A stretch of DNA of 64,000 bases. It comes from Microbacterium sp. Leaf159 (GTDB lineage: Bacteria > Actinomycetota > Actinomycetes > Actinomycetales > Microbacteriaceae). This document shows positions 47,134-55,445 of the stretch, one piece after another; the stretch's first letter is position 1; each line of letters starts with the position of its first letter. The DNA lies in the NCBI RefSeq assembly GCF_001423615.1, contig NZ_LMOU01000001.1, positions 1,328,882-1,392,881 of the forward strand, written 5' to 3'. A program made the translations under genes and the position numbers. The notes under the pieces are model-generated. The model saw only the letters and a program-made list of their open reading frames with translations, searched no databases and was not told the DNA's origin.

Positions 47134-48314
47134 GATGCTCCCTCGGTGATGGTGCTGCGGAAGGCGGAGAAGCCGGTGATGTGGGCCCCCAGCACGAGCG
47201 TGTGCACCTCGTCGGTGCCCTCGTACGTGCGGACGGACTCGAGGTTGGCGGCGTGACGCAGTGGTGAGTAGTCGCCGGACACCCCGTTGCCCCCGAGGAC
47301 GGTCCGCGCCTCGCGGGCGATCGCGATGGCCGCTCTGGTGTTGCTGAGCTTGGCGACCGAGATCTGATGCGGCGCGAGCTTTCCCGCATCCTTCAGCCTG
47401 CCCAGGCGCAGAGCGAGCAGCTGGGCCTTCTCGATCTCGACGGCCATGTCGACGAGCTTCTGCTGGGTGAGCTGGAACGCGGCGATCGGCTGGTTGAACT
47501 GGATGCGGGTGCGGGAGTACGACAGTGCCGTGGCGTAGCTGTCGCGAGCAGCGCCGATGACACCCCAGCCGATGCCGTACCGTGCCTCGTTCAGACATGA
47601 GAACGGGGCCCTGAGGCCGCGTGCCTCCGGCAACTGCGCGGTCGCAGGCAGGCGCACGTCGGTGAGCGTGATGTCGCACTGGATCGATGCGCGCATCGAG
47701 AGCTTCGGCGCGATCGGCGTCGCGACGAACCCGTCGGAATCGGTGGGCACGATGAAGCCGCGAACGCCGTCATCCGTCTGCGCCCAGATGATCGCGACCT
47801 GCGCGATCGAGGCGAGACCGATCCACCGCTTCGCTCCGTTGATCACCCACCCGTCGCCGTCGCGACGCGCGAACGTGGTCATGCTCGACGGATCGGATCC
47901 GGAGTTGGGCTCGGTGAGCCCGAAGCATCCGATGACCTCGCCGCGTGCCATGCGCGGCAGCCACTCCTGCTTCTGCTCCTCGCTGCCGTGCTTGTGGATC
48001 GCGCTCATCGCCAGCGATCCCTGTACCGACACGAACGTGCGCAGACCCGAGTCGCCCGCTTCGAGCTCCATCGCGGCGAGTCCGTACTCGACGGCGCTTC
48101 GACCGGCGCAGCCGTATCCCGAGAGATGCATGCCGAGCAGTCCGAGCTCCGCCATCTCCGGCACGAGCTCGGTCGGGAAGATCGCGCGGTCGTACCAGTC
48201 GGCGATGTGGGGACGGATGCGGGCGTCGACGAAGGCACGCACACGGTCGCGCGTCGCCCGTTCGTCGTCGCTGAGCATCTCGTCGAAGTCGAGCAGGTCG
48301 GGAACTTCGGTCAT
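47130..48314 (-). CDS. Acyl-CoA dehydrogenase, probable glutaryl-CoA dehydrogenase
   Basis: 394-residue FAD enzyme matching the glutaryl-CoA dehydrogenase group, which oxidatively decarboxylates glutaryl-CoA to crotonyl-CoA. Points of match: R92 and FVSVQGSLAM (R94 region of the human enzyme), GCFGLTEPNSGSDPSSM, RIQFNQPIAAFQLTQQKL, and catalytic E365 in TYEGTDEVH. GAGGAGG ribosome site. Coupled by 4-nt overlaps to both the transaminase and aldehyde dehydrogenase genes. Confidence 0.88.
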   Translation of the reverse strand: MTEVPDLLDFDEMLSDDERATRDRVRAFVDARIRPHIADWYDRAIFPTELVPEMAELGLLGMHLSGYGCAGRSAVEYGLAAMELEAGDSGLRTFVSVQGSLAMSAIHKHGSEEQKQEWLPRMARGEVIGCFGLTEPNSGSDPSSMTTFARRDGDGWVINGAKRWIGLASIAQVAIIWAQTDDGVRGFIVPTDSDGFVATPIAPKLSMRASIQCDITLTDVRLPATAQLPEARGLRAPFSCLNEARYGIGWGVIGAARDSYATALSYSRTRIQFNQPIAAFQLTQQKLVDMAVEIEKAQLLALRLGRLKDAGKLAPHQISVAKLSNTRAAIAIAREARTVLGGNGVSGDYSPLRHAANLESVRTYEGTDEVHTLVLGAHITGFSAFRSTITEGAS

Positions 48315-49636
48315 GCTGCGGCCTCCTCGGCGGCGATGGAGCGGATGGAACGGCTGAGGATCTCGAGCCCGGTCTCGAGCACGGCCGGCTCGATAACGAG
48401 CGGTGGGAGCAGGCGGATGACGTTACCGTGCGTGCCGCAGGTCAGCGTGAGCACGCCCGCGGCGTGGCAGGCGGCGGTGACGCGCTGAGCGAGGTCGGCG
48501 CGCGGCGCGAGCGTGTCGGGGTCGGCGAACTCGAGGGCCATCATCGCTCCTCGCCCTCGCACCTCGGCGATCACCGGGAACTCGGCGAGAAGCGGCTCGA
48601 GGTGGGCCCGGATGCTCTGTTCGATGCGCGCCACGCCCGGCAGCAGTTCGGGGTCATCCAGCACGTCGAAGACGGCGAGCGCCGCGGCGCAGGCGAGGGG
48701 GTTTCCCGCGTACGTGCCGCCGAGGCCGCCCGTGTGCGCGGCGTCCATGATCTCGGCGCGGCCCGTGACAGCGCTCAGCGGCAGCCCGCCACCGAGGGCT
48801 TTGGCCGTGAGCGTGATGTCGCCCGCGACCCCCTCGTGCTCGCTCGCGAAGAGGCGACCTGTGCGACCGAGGCCGCTCTGGATCTCGTCGATGACGAGCA
48901 CGATCCCGTGCGCGTCCGCGATCCGGCGAAGCCCCGGAAGGAACCCTTCGGCGGGGACGATGAATCCGCCCTCGCCCTGGATGGGCTCGACGACGAGCGC
49001 GGCGAAATGGTCGGCGCCGTGCTCGATGATGATCCGCTCGATCTCGGCGAGTGCGGCATCGGCGCCCTCGCCACGCAGCGGGTTGGCGTTCGGCCCCCGC
49101 ACGACATCGTTCGGGAAGGGGCCGAACGTGGTCTTGTACGGGTGCTCCTTGGCGGTCATCGCCATGGTCAGCAGGGAACGGCCGTGGTAGGCCTCGTCGA
49201 TCACGAGCACCCCCGGTCGGCCGGTGTGCGCCCGGGCGATCTTCACCGCGTTCTCGACGGCTTCGGCACCCGTGCTGAACAGGGCGGTGCGCTTGTCGAA
49301 GTCGCCGGGCACGTGGGCGTTGAGCCATTCGGCCACCCGCACGAACCCTTCGTACTCGGTCACCATGAAGCAGGTGTGGGTGAAGAGGTCGAGCTGGGCG
49401 GCGACGTTCTCGCGCACTCGAGGATTCGCCGCACCGACGCTGGTGACGGCGATGCCAGAGGCGAGATCGATGAGCGTGTTGCCGTCGACGTCCTCGAGCG
49501 TCGAGGTGCCGGCGCGCGCGATGAAGACGGGAAGGGTGATTCCGAAACCGGAGGCGACGGCGGCGGTGCGCTGAGCGTGGAGCTCGCGCGATCGCGGCCC
49601 GGGGATCTCGGTGATCAGATGCGGAGCGGAGGTCAT
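48311..49636 (-). CDS. gabT: 4-aminobutyrate/5-aminovalerate aminotransferase
   Basis: 441-residue class III PLP transaminase. PLP lysine K279 in LTAKALGGGLPLS, D250 in LVIDEIQSG, and FSTGAEAVENAVKIAR. GabT enzymes convert GABA to succinate semialdehyde and usually also 5-aminovalerate to glutarate semialdehyde; the glutaryl-CoA dehydrogenase downstream favours the C5 substrate. The start ATG 49636 follows TAGCGT by 7 nt without a Shine-Dalgarno. Divergent from a PucR regulator. Confidence 0.92.
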   Translation of the reverse strand: MTSAPHLITEIPGPRSRELHAQRTAAVASGFGITLPVFIARAGTSTLEDVDGNTLIDLASGIAVTSVGAANPRVRENVAAQLDLFTHTCFMVTEYEGFVRVAEWLNAHVPGDFDKRTALFSTGAEAVENAVKIARAHTGRPGVLVIDEAYHGRSLLTMAMTAKEHPYKTTFGPFPNDVVRGPNANPLRGEGADAALAEIERIIIEHGADHFAALVVEPIQGEGGFIVPAEGFLPGLRRIADAHGIVLVIDEIQSGLGRTGRLFASEHEGVAGDITLTAKALGGGLPLSAVTGRAEIMDAAHTGGLGGTYAGNPLACAAALAVFDVLDDPELLPGVARIEQSIRAHLEPLLAEFPVIAEVRGRGAMMALEFADPDTLAPRADLAQRVTAACHAAGVLTLTCGTHGNVIRLLPPLVIEPAVLETGLEILSRSIRSIAAEEAAA

Positions 49637-49689
49637 GAGGACGACGCTAGATCGCGCCGGAGGCGACAGAGGCAACACTTCGCCCAGTC

Positions 49690-49719
49690 TTGATACCCAC
49701 CCTGTGCGTACTGCACAAT
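49690..49719 (+). promoter_or_regulatory. Promoter of the PucR-type gene
   Basis: TTGATA (49690-49695), 18-nt spacer, CACAAT (49714-49719), then 6 nt to ATG 49726: a leaderless promoter with a recognisable -35. The opposing gabT -10 (minus strand TAGCGT, 49649-49644) lies 40 bp away, so one bound regulator could affect both. Confidence 0.65.
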
Positions 49720-49725
49720 GGCGGC

Positions 49726-51075
49726 ATGGTCTCGCTGGGTGAACTCGCTCTCGCATCGGGGCCTTCGCTGCGCCCGCTCGCACCGTTCGACGCCGCACGC
49801 AGCATCACCGGGGTGCATGTCTCGGAGCTCGACGACCCCGGTCGCTATCTCGACGGCGGCGAACTGCTGCTCACCACCGGCATCCCGTTGCACTCCCACT
49901 CGGCCGAGGCCTACGTCGACAGACTCGCCGATCAGGGCATCGGCGCGATCGGGATCGGTCTCGGCGAGGGGTGGGAGCACGCGCCGCACGCGCTGGTGGA
50001 GCGCTGCCGCGCGACCGGCATACCGATCTTCGAAGTGCCGGACGGCGTCCCGTTCCTCGACGTCTCCCGAGCGTTCTGGTCGCTCGCGGGCCGCGGCGGC
50101 CAGGAGGAGGCGATGCGCACCGCGCATGCCCACACCCGTCTCGTGCAGGCCGCGGCCGGGCCTGATCCGATCACCGCGGTCGTGCGGGTGATGGCGCAGG
50201 CCATCGGCGGATGGGTCGCGTGGCTGCCGATCGGCCCTGGCGGCTCGACGGACATCCTGCACCCCCCGTCGCTCGAGGGGATGCTGCCCTCCGTGCGCGC
50301 AGACGTGGAGAGGTCGCTGCTGCGCTCCGGCGTCGAGGCGGCCTCGTTCGTCTCGCACGGTTCGACGGTCGTCGCCCATGCGGTGACAGACGGCGAACGC
50401 ACCCGCGGTGCGCTCGCGCTCGGCGCGGGCAGACCTTTCGGCAGCTCGGATCGCCAACTCGCCCTCACCGCCACCGCATTGCTGCGGCTGCTGAGCGCGC
50501 ACGAGCGAGGAGGCCCGACGCCCGAGGAATGGATCGCTGAGCTCGCGATTCGCGGCGAACCCGCAGCGGCCCGCGCCCTCGCCGGCGCCTCCGGCATCGA
50601 GATGCCGATGCTCTTCCGCGTCCTGGCCGGGGTCCGTGCGACCGTCGACGGAGGATTCGGCGCCGGGGCCCCGCATGCGGGCGTGCACCTCACCCTGCTC
50701 TCCGCCGAGGCAGACGCGACGCCCGATTCCGGAGTCCTCAGCGCGCCCGTCGGACTGGAAGACGTCGCTGCCGCGGCAGCCCGAGTCGTCGCCCTCCACC
50801 GCGCCGATCCCGGCGCAGGAGCCCGCACCGATCCGGATTCGCGCTCACGCCGCTGGGCCGACCTGCTGGCGCACACCGAGCCGGAACTGCGGCGCACGGT
50901 CATCGCGTACCTGCGCAACCGTCATCAGGCCGAGCGGACGGCACGGGAACTCGGCGTGCACCGGAACACCATCCGGCCGAGGATCACCACAGCCGAGAGG
51001 ATGCTCGACGCCTCGCTCGATGACCCGGATGTCGCGGCCGAACTGTGGCTCGCACTCCGCGATGGCGGACTCTAG
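49726..51075 (+). CDS. PucR family transcriptional regulator
   Basis: 449 residues: N-terminal PucR-like ligand domain (GVHVSELDDPGRYLDGGELLLTTG), a GGDEF-like middle region, and a C-terminal helix-turn-helix (VIAYLRNRHQAERTARELGVHRNTIRPRI) typical of PucR/CdaR regulators, which often activate nitrogen-compound catabolism. Divergent from gabT-gcdH-ALDH, the probable target operon. Its 3' end overlaps the CoA-transferase gene tail to tail by 4 nt. Confidence 0.9.
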   Translation: MVSLGELALASGPSLRPLAPFDAARSITGVHVSELDDPGRYLDGGELLLTTGIPLHSHSAEAYVDRLADQGIGAIGIGLGEGWEHAPHALVERCRATGIPIFEVPDGVPFLDVSRAFWSLAGRGGQEEAMRTAHAHTRLVQAAAGPDPITAVVRVMAQAIGGWVAWLPIGPGGSTDILHPPSLEGMLPSVRADVERSLLRSGVEAASFVSHGSTVVAHAVTDGERTRGALALGAGRPFGSSDRQLALTATALLRLLSAHERGGPTPEEWIAELAIRGEPAAARALAGASGIEMPMLFRVLAGVRATVDGGFGAGAPHAGVHLTLLSAEADATPDSGVLSAPVGLEDVAAAAARVVALHRADPGAGARTDPDSRSRRWADLLAHTEPELRRTVIAYLRNRHQAERTARELGVHRNTIRPRITTAERMLDASLDDPDVAAELWLALRDGGL

Positions 51076-52223
51076 CGATCGGCGTCCAACCAGGCCCGCA
51101 CGGACTCGTCATGCTCGCCGAGCCGTGGGGGTGCCGACGCCGTCACCGGGATCGCCGGAGACCAGGTGAGCGGTGAGCGGATCTGCCTCGACCGACGCCC
51201 GTCCTCGCCGACGGCGTCCCACACGGGCTCGAGCCCGAGCTCCTCGGCGAGCGCGATCCCGTCGCCGATCGAGTTGACGACGCCGGCGGCCACGCCGATG
51301 CGATTCAGCCTCGCAGCCCACGCCGCCGCCGTGTCCGCAGCCAGCGCGGACTCGAGCGCGACGACGAGTTCCTCGCGATGCGCGACGCGGTCGGGGTTTC
51401 GCAGGAACCGCGGATCGGCGGCGAGCTGCGGGCATCCGAGTTCCGCGGTCATCCGGGCGAACTGTGCGTCGTTGCCGCAGGCGACAGCGATCGGCGCATC
51501 GGCGCATCGCAGCGATTCGTAGGGAGCGATCGACGGATGCCGGTTGCCCAGCCTTCCGGGCTCGGTACCCGCTCCGAGGTGCGCCGACATCTGGTTGACC
51601 AGCGCCGCCTGCAGGCTCGACAGCAGGTTGACGTCGATCCTCGAGCCGCGCCCCGTCAGCTCGCGCCTGCGGAGGGCCGCGAGGATGCCGATCACCGCGT
51701 CCTTGCCGGTCAGCACGTCGACCAGGGCGACGCCGGCCTTCATGGCATCGCCGCCGGTCTCGCCGGTGATGTGCATGAGGCCGCCGACCGCCTGGGCGAC
51801 GAAGTCGTATCCGGGGAGCGCAGCGCCGTCCCCCAGCCCGAAGCCGCTGACCGAGACGTAGACGAGACCGGGATGCTCGGCGGCGAGAGAGTCCCAGTCG
51901 AACCCGAGTTTCGCGAAGAGCCCCGGTCGGAAGTTCTCGATGACCACATCGCTTCTCGCGATCAATTCGCGAGCGCGCGCCACATCGTCCGGATCGGTGA
52001 GGTCGAGAGCCACGGACTCCTTGCCGCGGTTGGCGGATTCGAAATACGTCGTGATCCCGGATTCGGCATAGGGCGGGCCCCACGCCCTCGTGTCGTCGCC
52101 CGTGCCGGGCCTCTCGACCTTGACGACCCGCGCCCCGAGATCGGCGAGGGTCATGGTCGCCAGCGGCCCCGCGAGCACGCGGGAGAAGTCCGCGACGACG
52201 ATCCCGTCGAGCGGCGCGCTCAC
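51072..52223 (-). CDS. Family III (CaiB/BaiF) CoA-transferase, possible glutarate CoA-transferase
   Basis: 383 residues with the family fold: DFSRVLAGPLATMTLADLGARVVKVE at the N-terminus, YFESANRGKESVALDL, and GYDFVAQAVGGLMHITGE containing the catalytic Asp region. GTG 52223 overlaps the LacI stop as GTGA, so it is co-translated with that regulator. Human SUGCT of this family activates glutarate using succinyl-CoA; next to glutaryl-CoA dehydrogenase that is an attractive role, but family III substrates are hard to predict. Confidence 0.85.
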   Translation of the reverse strand: MSAPLDGIVVADFSRVLAGPLATMTLADLGARVVKVERPGTGDDTRAWGPPYAESGITTYFESANRGKESVALDLTDPDDVARARELIARSDVVIENFRPGLFAKLGFDWDSLAAEHPGLVYVSVSGFGLGDGAALPGYDFVAQAVGGLMHITGETGGDAMKAGVALVDVLTGKDAVIGILAALRRRELTGRGSRIDVNLLSSLQAALVNQMSAHLGAGTEPGRLGNRHPSIAPYESLRCADAPIAVACGNDAQFARMTAELGCPQLAADPRFLRNPDRVAHREELVVALESALAADTAAAWAARLNRIGVAAGVVNSIGDGIALAEELGLEPVWDAVGEDGRRSRQIRSPLTWSPAIPVTASAPPRLGEHDESVRAWLDADR

Positions 52224-53239
52224 CGGCGCACCCGCAGCGCCTGCGAGGTGGACTCGCGAGCGACGACCGTGATCGGGAACTCCACATCGGTGCCGGATGC
52301 CACCCGGCCGTCGAGCAGGTCGATGAGCAGCTCGGCGCAGGCCACCCCCGAGTCGCGGGGGCGCAGATCGATCGAGGTGATCGACGGAGTCAGGAACGGC
52401 AGCGACGGATGATCGACGCACGAGACGACCGTGATGTCCTCGCCGACCGTGCGACCCAGGCGCCCGAGCACGGCGACGACCTCGATCGCACTCGAGTCCG
52501 GACCGCAGATGATCACGTCGGTGTCGGGATTCGTCTGCAGCAGCCGTTCGGTCGACTCGCGCACCGCGTGCCACGGCGCCTCGAACGAGATCGGCGCGAT
52601 GACCGGATCGAGGCCGCGCGCCGCGCATCCCCTCCGATAGCCCGAGACCAGCTGGCGCGACCAGTCCGTCGCATCCGGGGCGACCAGCAACGCGGGATGC
52701 TGCGCCCGAGTGACGTCGATCTCGTCGAGGAGCCGGAGCATCGCCGCCTCGTGCGATGACCAGATGACGCCGTCGGGAACCCCCTCGATGTCGTCGGGCA
52801 GGTGCTCCTGGGTGACGATCGGGATGCCGGAGGCCATGAGCGACGGGAGCCCGGGGTCTCCCGACACCGGGTCGCCGATGATCAACCCGTCCGCCCGGAT
52901 GGGCCGGGAACGGCCGGACGACGCCGACGGGCTCACGATGGTCACGTCGATGTCGTGGGCCGCCGCGCTCGTGACGATTCCGAAGGTGAACGCCGTGTAG
53001 TACGACGACCGGGACACGACCTCGGGGAGCACGATCCCGATGGTGCCGATCGCGCCGCCGCGGAGGTGTCGCGCCGCCGTGTTGACCGAGTACCCGAGCT
53101 CGGCTGCCGCCGTCAGCACGGCCTCCCGAGTGGCCGACGACACGCGACCGCCGCCGCTGAGCGCGTCGGACGCCGTGGTCTTTCCGACCCCCGCGCGCCG
53201 AGCGACATCGATCAATCTGGCGCGTCGTGGCTCTTGCAT
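52220..53239 (-). CDS. LacI family transcriptional regulator of the amine operon
   Basis: 339 residues: HTH ARLIDVARRAGVGKTTASDALSGGGRVS at about 7-34 and a periplasmic-binding-protein-like effector domain. ATG 53239 follows a minus-strand TAGACT by 7 nt (leaderless). It is divergent from the copper amine oxidase operon, whose promoter carries a perfect CG-centred palindrome of LacI type. It heads a two-gene unit with the CoA-transferase. Effector unknown; an amine or amide is expected from context, unusual for this sugar-oriented family. Confidence 0.9.
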   Translation of the reverse strand: MQEPRRARLIDVARRAGVGKTTASDALSGGGRVSSATREAVLTAAAELGYSVNTAARHLRGGAIGTIGIVLPEVVSRSSYYTAFTFGIVTSAAAHDIDVTIVSPSASSGRSRPIRADGLIIGDPVSGDPGLPSLMASGIPIVTQEHLPDDIEGVPDGVIWSSHEAAMLRLLDEIDVTRAQHPALLVAPDATDWSRQLVSGYRRGCAARGLDPVIAPISFEAPWHAVRESTERLLQTNPDTDVIICGPDSSAIEVVAVLGRLGRTVGEDITVVSCVDHPSLPFLTPSITSIDLRPRDSGVACAELLIDLLDGRVASGTDVEFPITVVARESTSQALRVRR

Positions 53240-53295
53240 GCGGCCGAGTCTAGCCACACGGAGCAAGCCGTAATCCACTCGAAACACATCGGGTC

Positions 53296-53343
53296 TTGCG
53301 CCGTAACACGCTTTTCGCATACTTTTGCCGGAACGTTCCGGCA
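53296..53343 (+). promoter_or_regulatory. Promoter and operator of the amine oxidase-ABC operon
   Basis: TTGCGC (53296-53301), 18-nt spacer, TACTTT (53320-53325), immediately followed by the perfect 18-bp palindrome TGCCGGAACGTTCCGGCA (53326-53343) over the transcription start. A further half-site ACGTTCCGGCA (53350-53360) follows. This fits direct repression by the divergent LacI protein. Confidence 0.8.
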
Positions 53344-53380
53344 CGCAGACGTTCCGGCACCGACTTCCGATGGAGACTCC

Positions 53381-55408
53381 ATGAACTGCAGCTGTTCCTC
53401 GTCCGACCACGTCCAGCGCTCGCGCCGCCTCGGCGATGAGTCCGGTGCGCCGTACGCGACGCTCTCGGCGGACGAGCTGCAGCGCGCCGCAGAGATCCTC
53501 CGCACTGAAGGCGCACTCGGCGACGAGCACCGCATCGCCTACATCGGACTCGACGAGCCCGACCGTGCAGAGGTCACCGCCGGCCGATCCGTCCCCCGCC
53601 GCGCTCGCGTGCAGCTCCTCGACGTCGACAGCGGACGGGCTCGGGCGCTCTCGGTGGATCTCGGCTCCGGCACGCTCGTGAAGGACGTCGACATCGACCC
53701 CGAGATCGACGGCCAGGTGCCGCTGCTCCAGGAGGAGCACGCGATCATCCGCGAGCTCATCGGCGCCGACCCGCGCTGGGCCACCGCGCTCTCGGCTCGA
53801 GGAATCGACGACCCGAGCACCGTGGCGCTCGCCGGCCTGTCGGCGGGCCGCTACCCGATCGAGGGCGAGAGCGGTCGCCGGCTCGCACGCGTGCTCGGGC
53901 ACCACCAGCCGACCCCGCAGACCATGCCCTGGGCGCACCCGATCGACGGTCTCGTCGCGTACGTCGATCTCGCGAGCCGAACCGTCGTCGACGTCATCGA
54001 CACGGGGGTGATGCCGATCCCACAGGAGACCGCCGATTACCACGTGCCAGGAACCTTCGGCCCCGAGCGCACGACGCAGAAGCCGATCGTCATCACGCAG
54101 CCGGAAGGACCGAGCTTCTCGTTCGACGGCGACGTGATCTCGTGGGAGAAGTGGTCGCTGCGCATCGGCTACGACATGCGCGAGGGTCTCATCCTGCACG
54201 GCATCGGCTTCGAGGACGACGGGCGAGTGCGTCCGATCGTGCACCGCGCCTCGATCGCCGAGATGCTCGTGCCCTACGGAGACCCGGGCCCGGTGCGCTT
54301 CTGGCAGAACTACTTCGACACCGGCGAATACCAGCTCGGACGACTGGTGAACTCGCTCGAGCTCGGCTGCGACTGCGTCGGCGACATCACCTACCTCGAC
54401 GTGCCGATCTCCGATGCACGCGGAGAGGTCAAGGTCCTGCCCAACGCGATCTGCATCCACGAGGAGGACGCCGGGGTGCTCTGGAAGCACACCGAGCAGT
54501 TCACCGGTTCGAGCGACGTTCGACGGCAGCGCCGCCTGGTCATCTCGTTCTTCGTCACCGTCGGCAACTACGACTACGGCTTCTACTGGTACCTCTATCT
54601 CGACGGCAAGATCGAGTTCGAGGCCAAGGCCACGGGCCTCGTCTTCACCGCCGCCTACGACGAGCGCACCAGCCGGTTCGCGAGCGAGCTGGCGCCGGGC
54701 CTTGCCGCCCCCTATCACCAGCACCTGTTCTGCGCCCGCCTCGACATGGCGGTCGACGACGGCCCTGCCGTGATCGACGAGATCGATGTCGGAGCCCTGC
54801 CGATCGACGACGACAACGTGCACGGCAGCGCGATCGGCTTCACGACCACCCGCCTGCACAGCGAGCAGGAAGGACGCCGTCGTGCCAACTCGACGGTCGA
54901 TCGCACCTGGCGCGTGAGCAGCGCGACCGCGAAGAACCGTCTCGGCCGACCGACCTCCTATGTGCTGGCCCCTGAAGGCAAGCCCGTGCTGCTGGCGCAG
55001 CCCGAATCGGTGATCGCGTCGCGTGCACGGTTCGCGACGTCAGACCTGTGGGTCACCGCCTACGACCCTGACGAGCGCTACCCCGCCGGCGACGTCGTCA
55101 ATCAGAGCGCGCCCGAGCAGGGACTTCCCGCGTTCGTCGCCGACGACGCCCCGCTCGACGGCGCCGACCTGGTGCTCTGGCATACGTTCGGCCTCACGCA
55201 TTTCCCCCGCACCGAGGACTGGCCGATCATGCCCGTCGACACGTGCGGGTTCACCCTCAGACCCCACGACTTCTTCGACCGGAACCCGACCCTCGACGTC
55301 CCGGCCTCCCCCACCGCATGCGCCTGCGCTCACGAGGACACAGGCACTGCGCACTCCGAGCACCACCTGCATCACCTCTCTGTCCGCCCGTCGTCGCACC
55401 ACGGCTGA
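53381..55408 (+). CDS. Copper-containing primary amine oxidase
   Basis: 675-residue quinoprotein oxidising primary amines to aldehydes with release of ammonia and hydrogen peroxide. The tyrosine that self-converts to topaquinone is Y397 in VGNYDYGFYW; copper ligands H446, H448 (YHQHLF) and H607 (LTHFPRTEDWP) are present. No signal peptide, so probably cytoplasmic. The N-terminus has Cys-rich MNCSCSSS and the C-terminus is His-rich. TGGAG ribosome site. First gene of the ABC-hydrolase operon. Substrate could be a diamine, tyramine or phenylethylamine. Confidence 0.94.
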   Translation: MNCSCSSSDHVQRSRRLGDESGAPYATLSADELQRAAEILRTEGALGDEHRIAYIGLDEPDRAEVTAGRSVPRRARVQLLDVDSGRARALSVDLGSGTLVKDVDIDPEIDGQVPLLQEEHAIIRELIGADPRWATALSARGIDDPSTVALAGLSAGRYPIEGESGRRLARVLGHHQPTPQTMPWAHPIDGLVAYVDLASRTVVDVIDTGVMPIPQETADYHVPGTFGPERTTQKPIVITQPEGPSFSFDGDVISWEKWSLRIGYDMREGLILHGIGFEDDGRVRPIVHRASIAEMLVPYGDPGPVRFWQNYFDTGEYQLGRLVNSLELGCDCVGDITYLDVPISDARGEVKVLPNAICIHEEDAGVLWKHTEQFTGSSDVRRQRRLVISFFVTVGNYDYGFYWYLYLDGKIEFEAKATGLVFTAAYDERTSRFASELAPGLAAPYHQHLFCARLDMAVDDGPAVIDEIDVGALPIDDDNVHGSAIGFTTTRLHSEQEGRRRANSTVDRTWRVSSATAKNRLGRPTSYVLAPEGKPVLLAQPESVIASRARFATSDLWVTAYDPDERYPAGDVVNQSAPEQGLPAFVADDAPLDGADLVLWHTFGLTHFPRTEDWPIMPVDTCGFTLRPHDFFDRNPTLDVPASPTACACAHEDTGTAHSEHHLHHLSVRPSSHHG

Positions 55409-55445
55409 TCAGCCGTCGTCCGGCATCCCGAAGGGAAACACCGAC

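Noticed and set aside
55401-55416. Perfect 16-bp palindrome ACGGCTGATCAGCCGT at the end of the amine oxidase gene
   Set aside because: It spans the stop codon, has no room for a hairpin loop, and lies inside the operon, so neither a terminator nor an operator is convincing.
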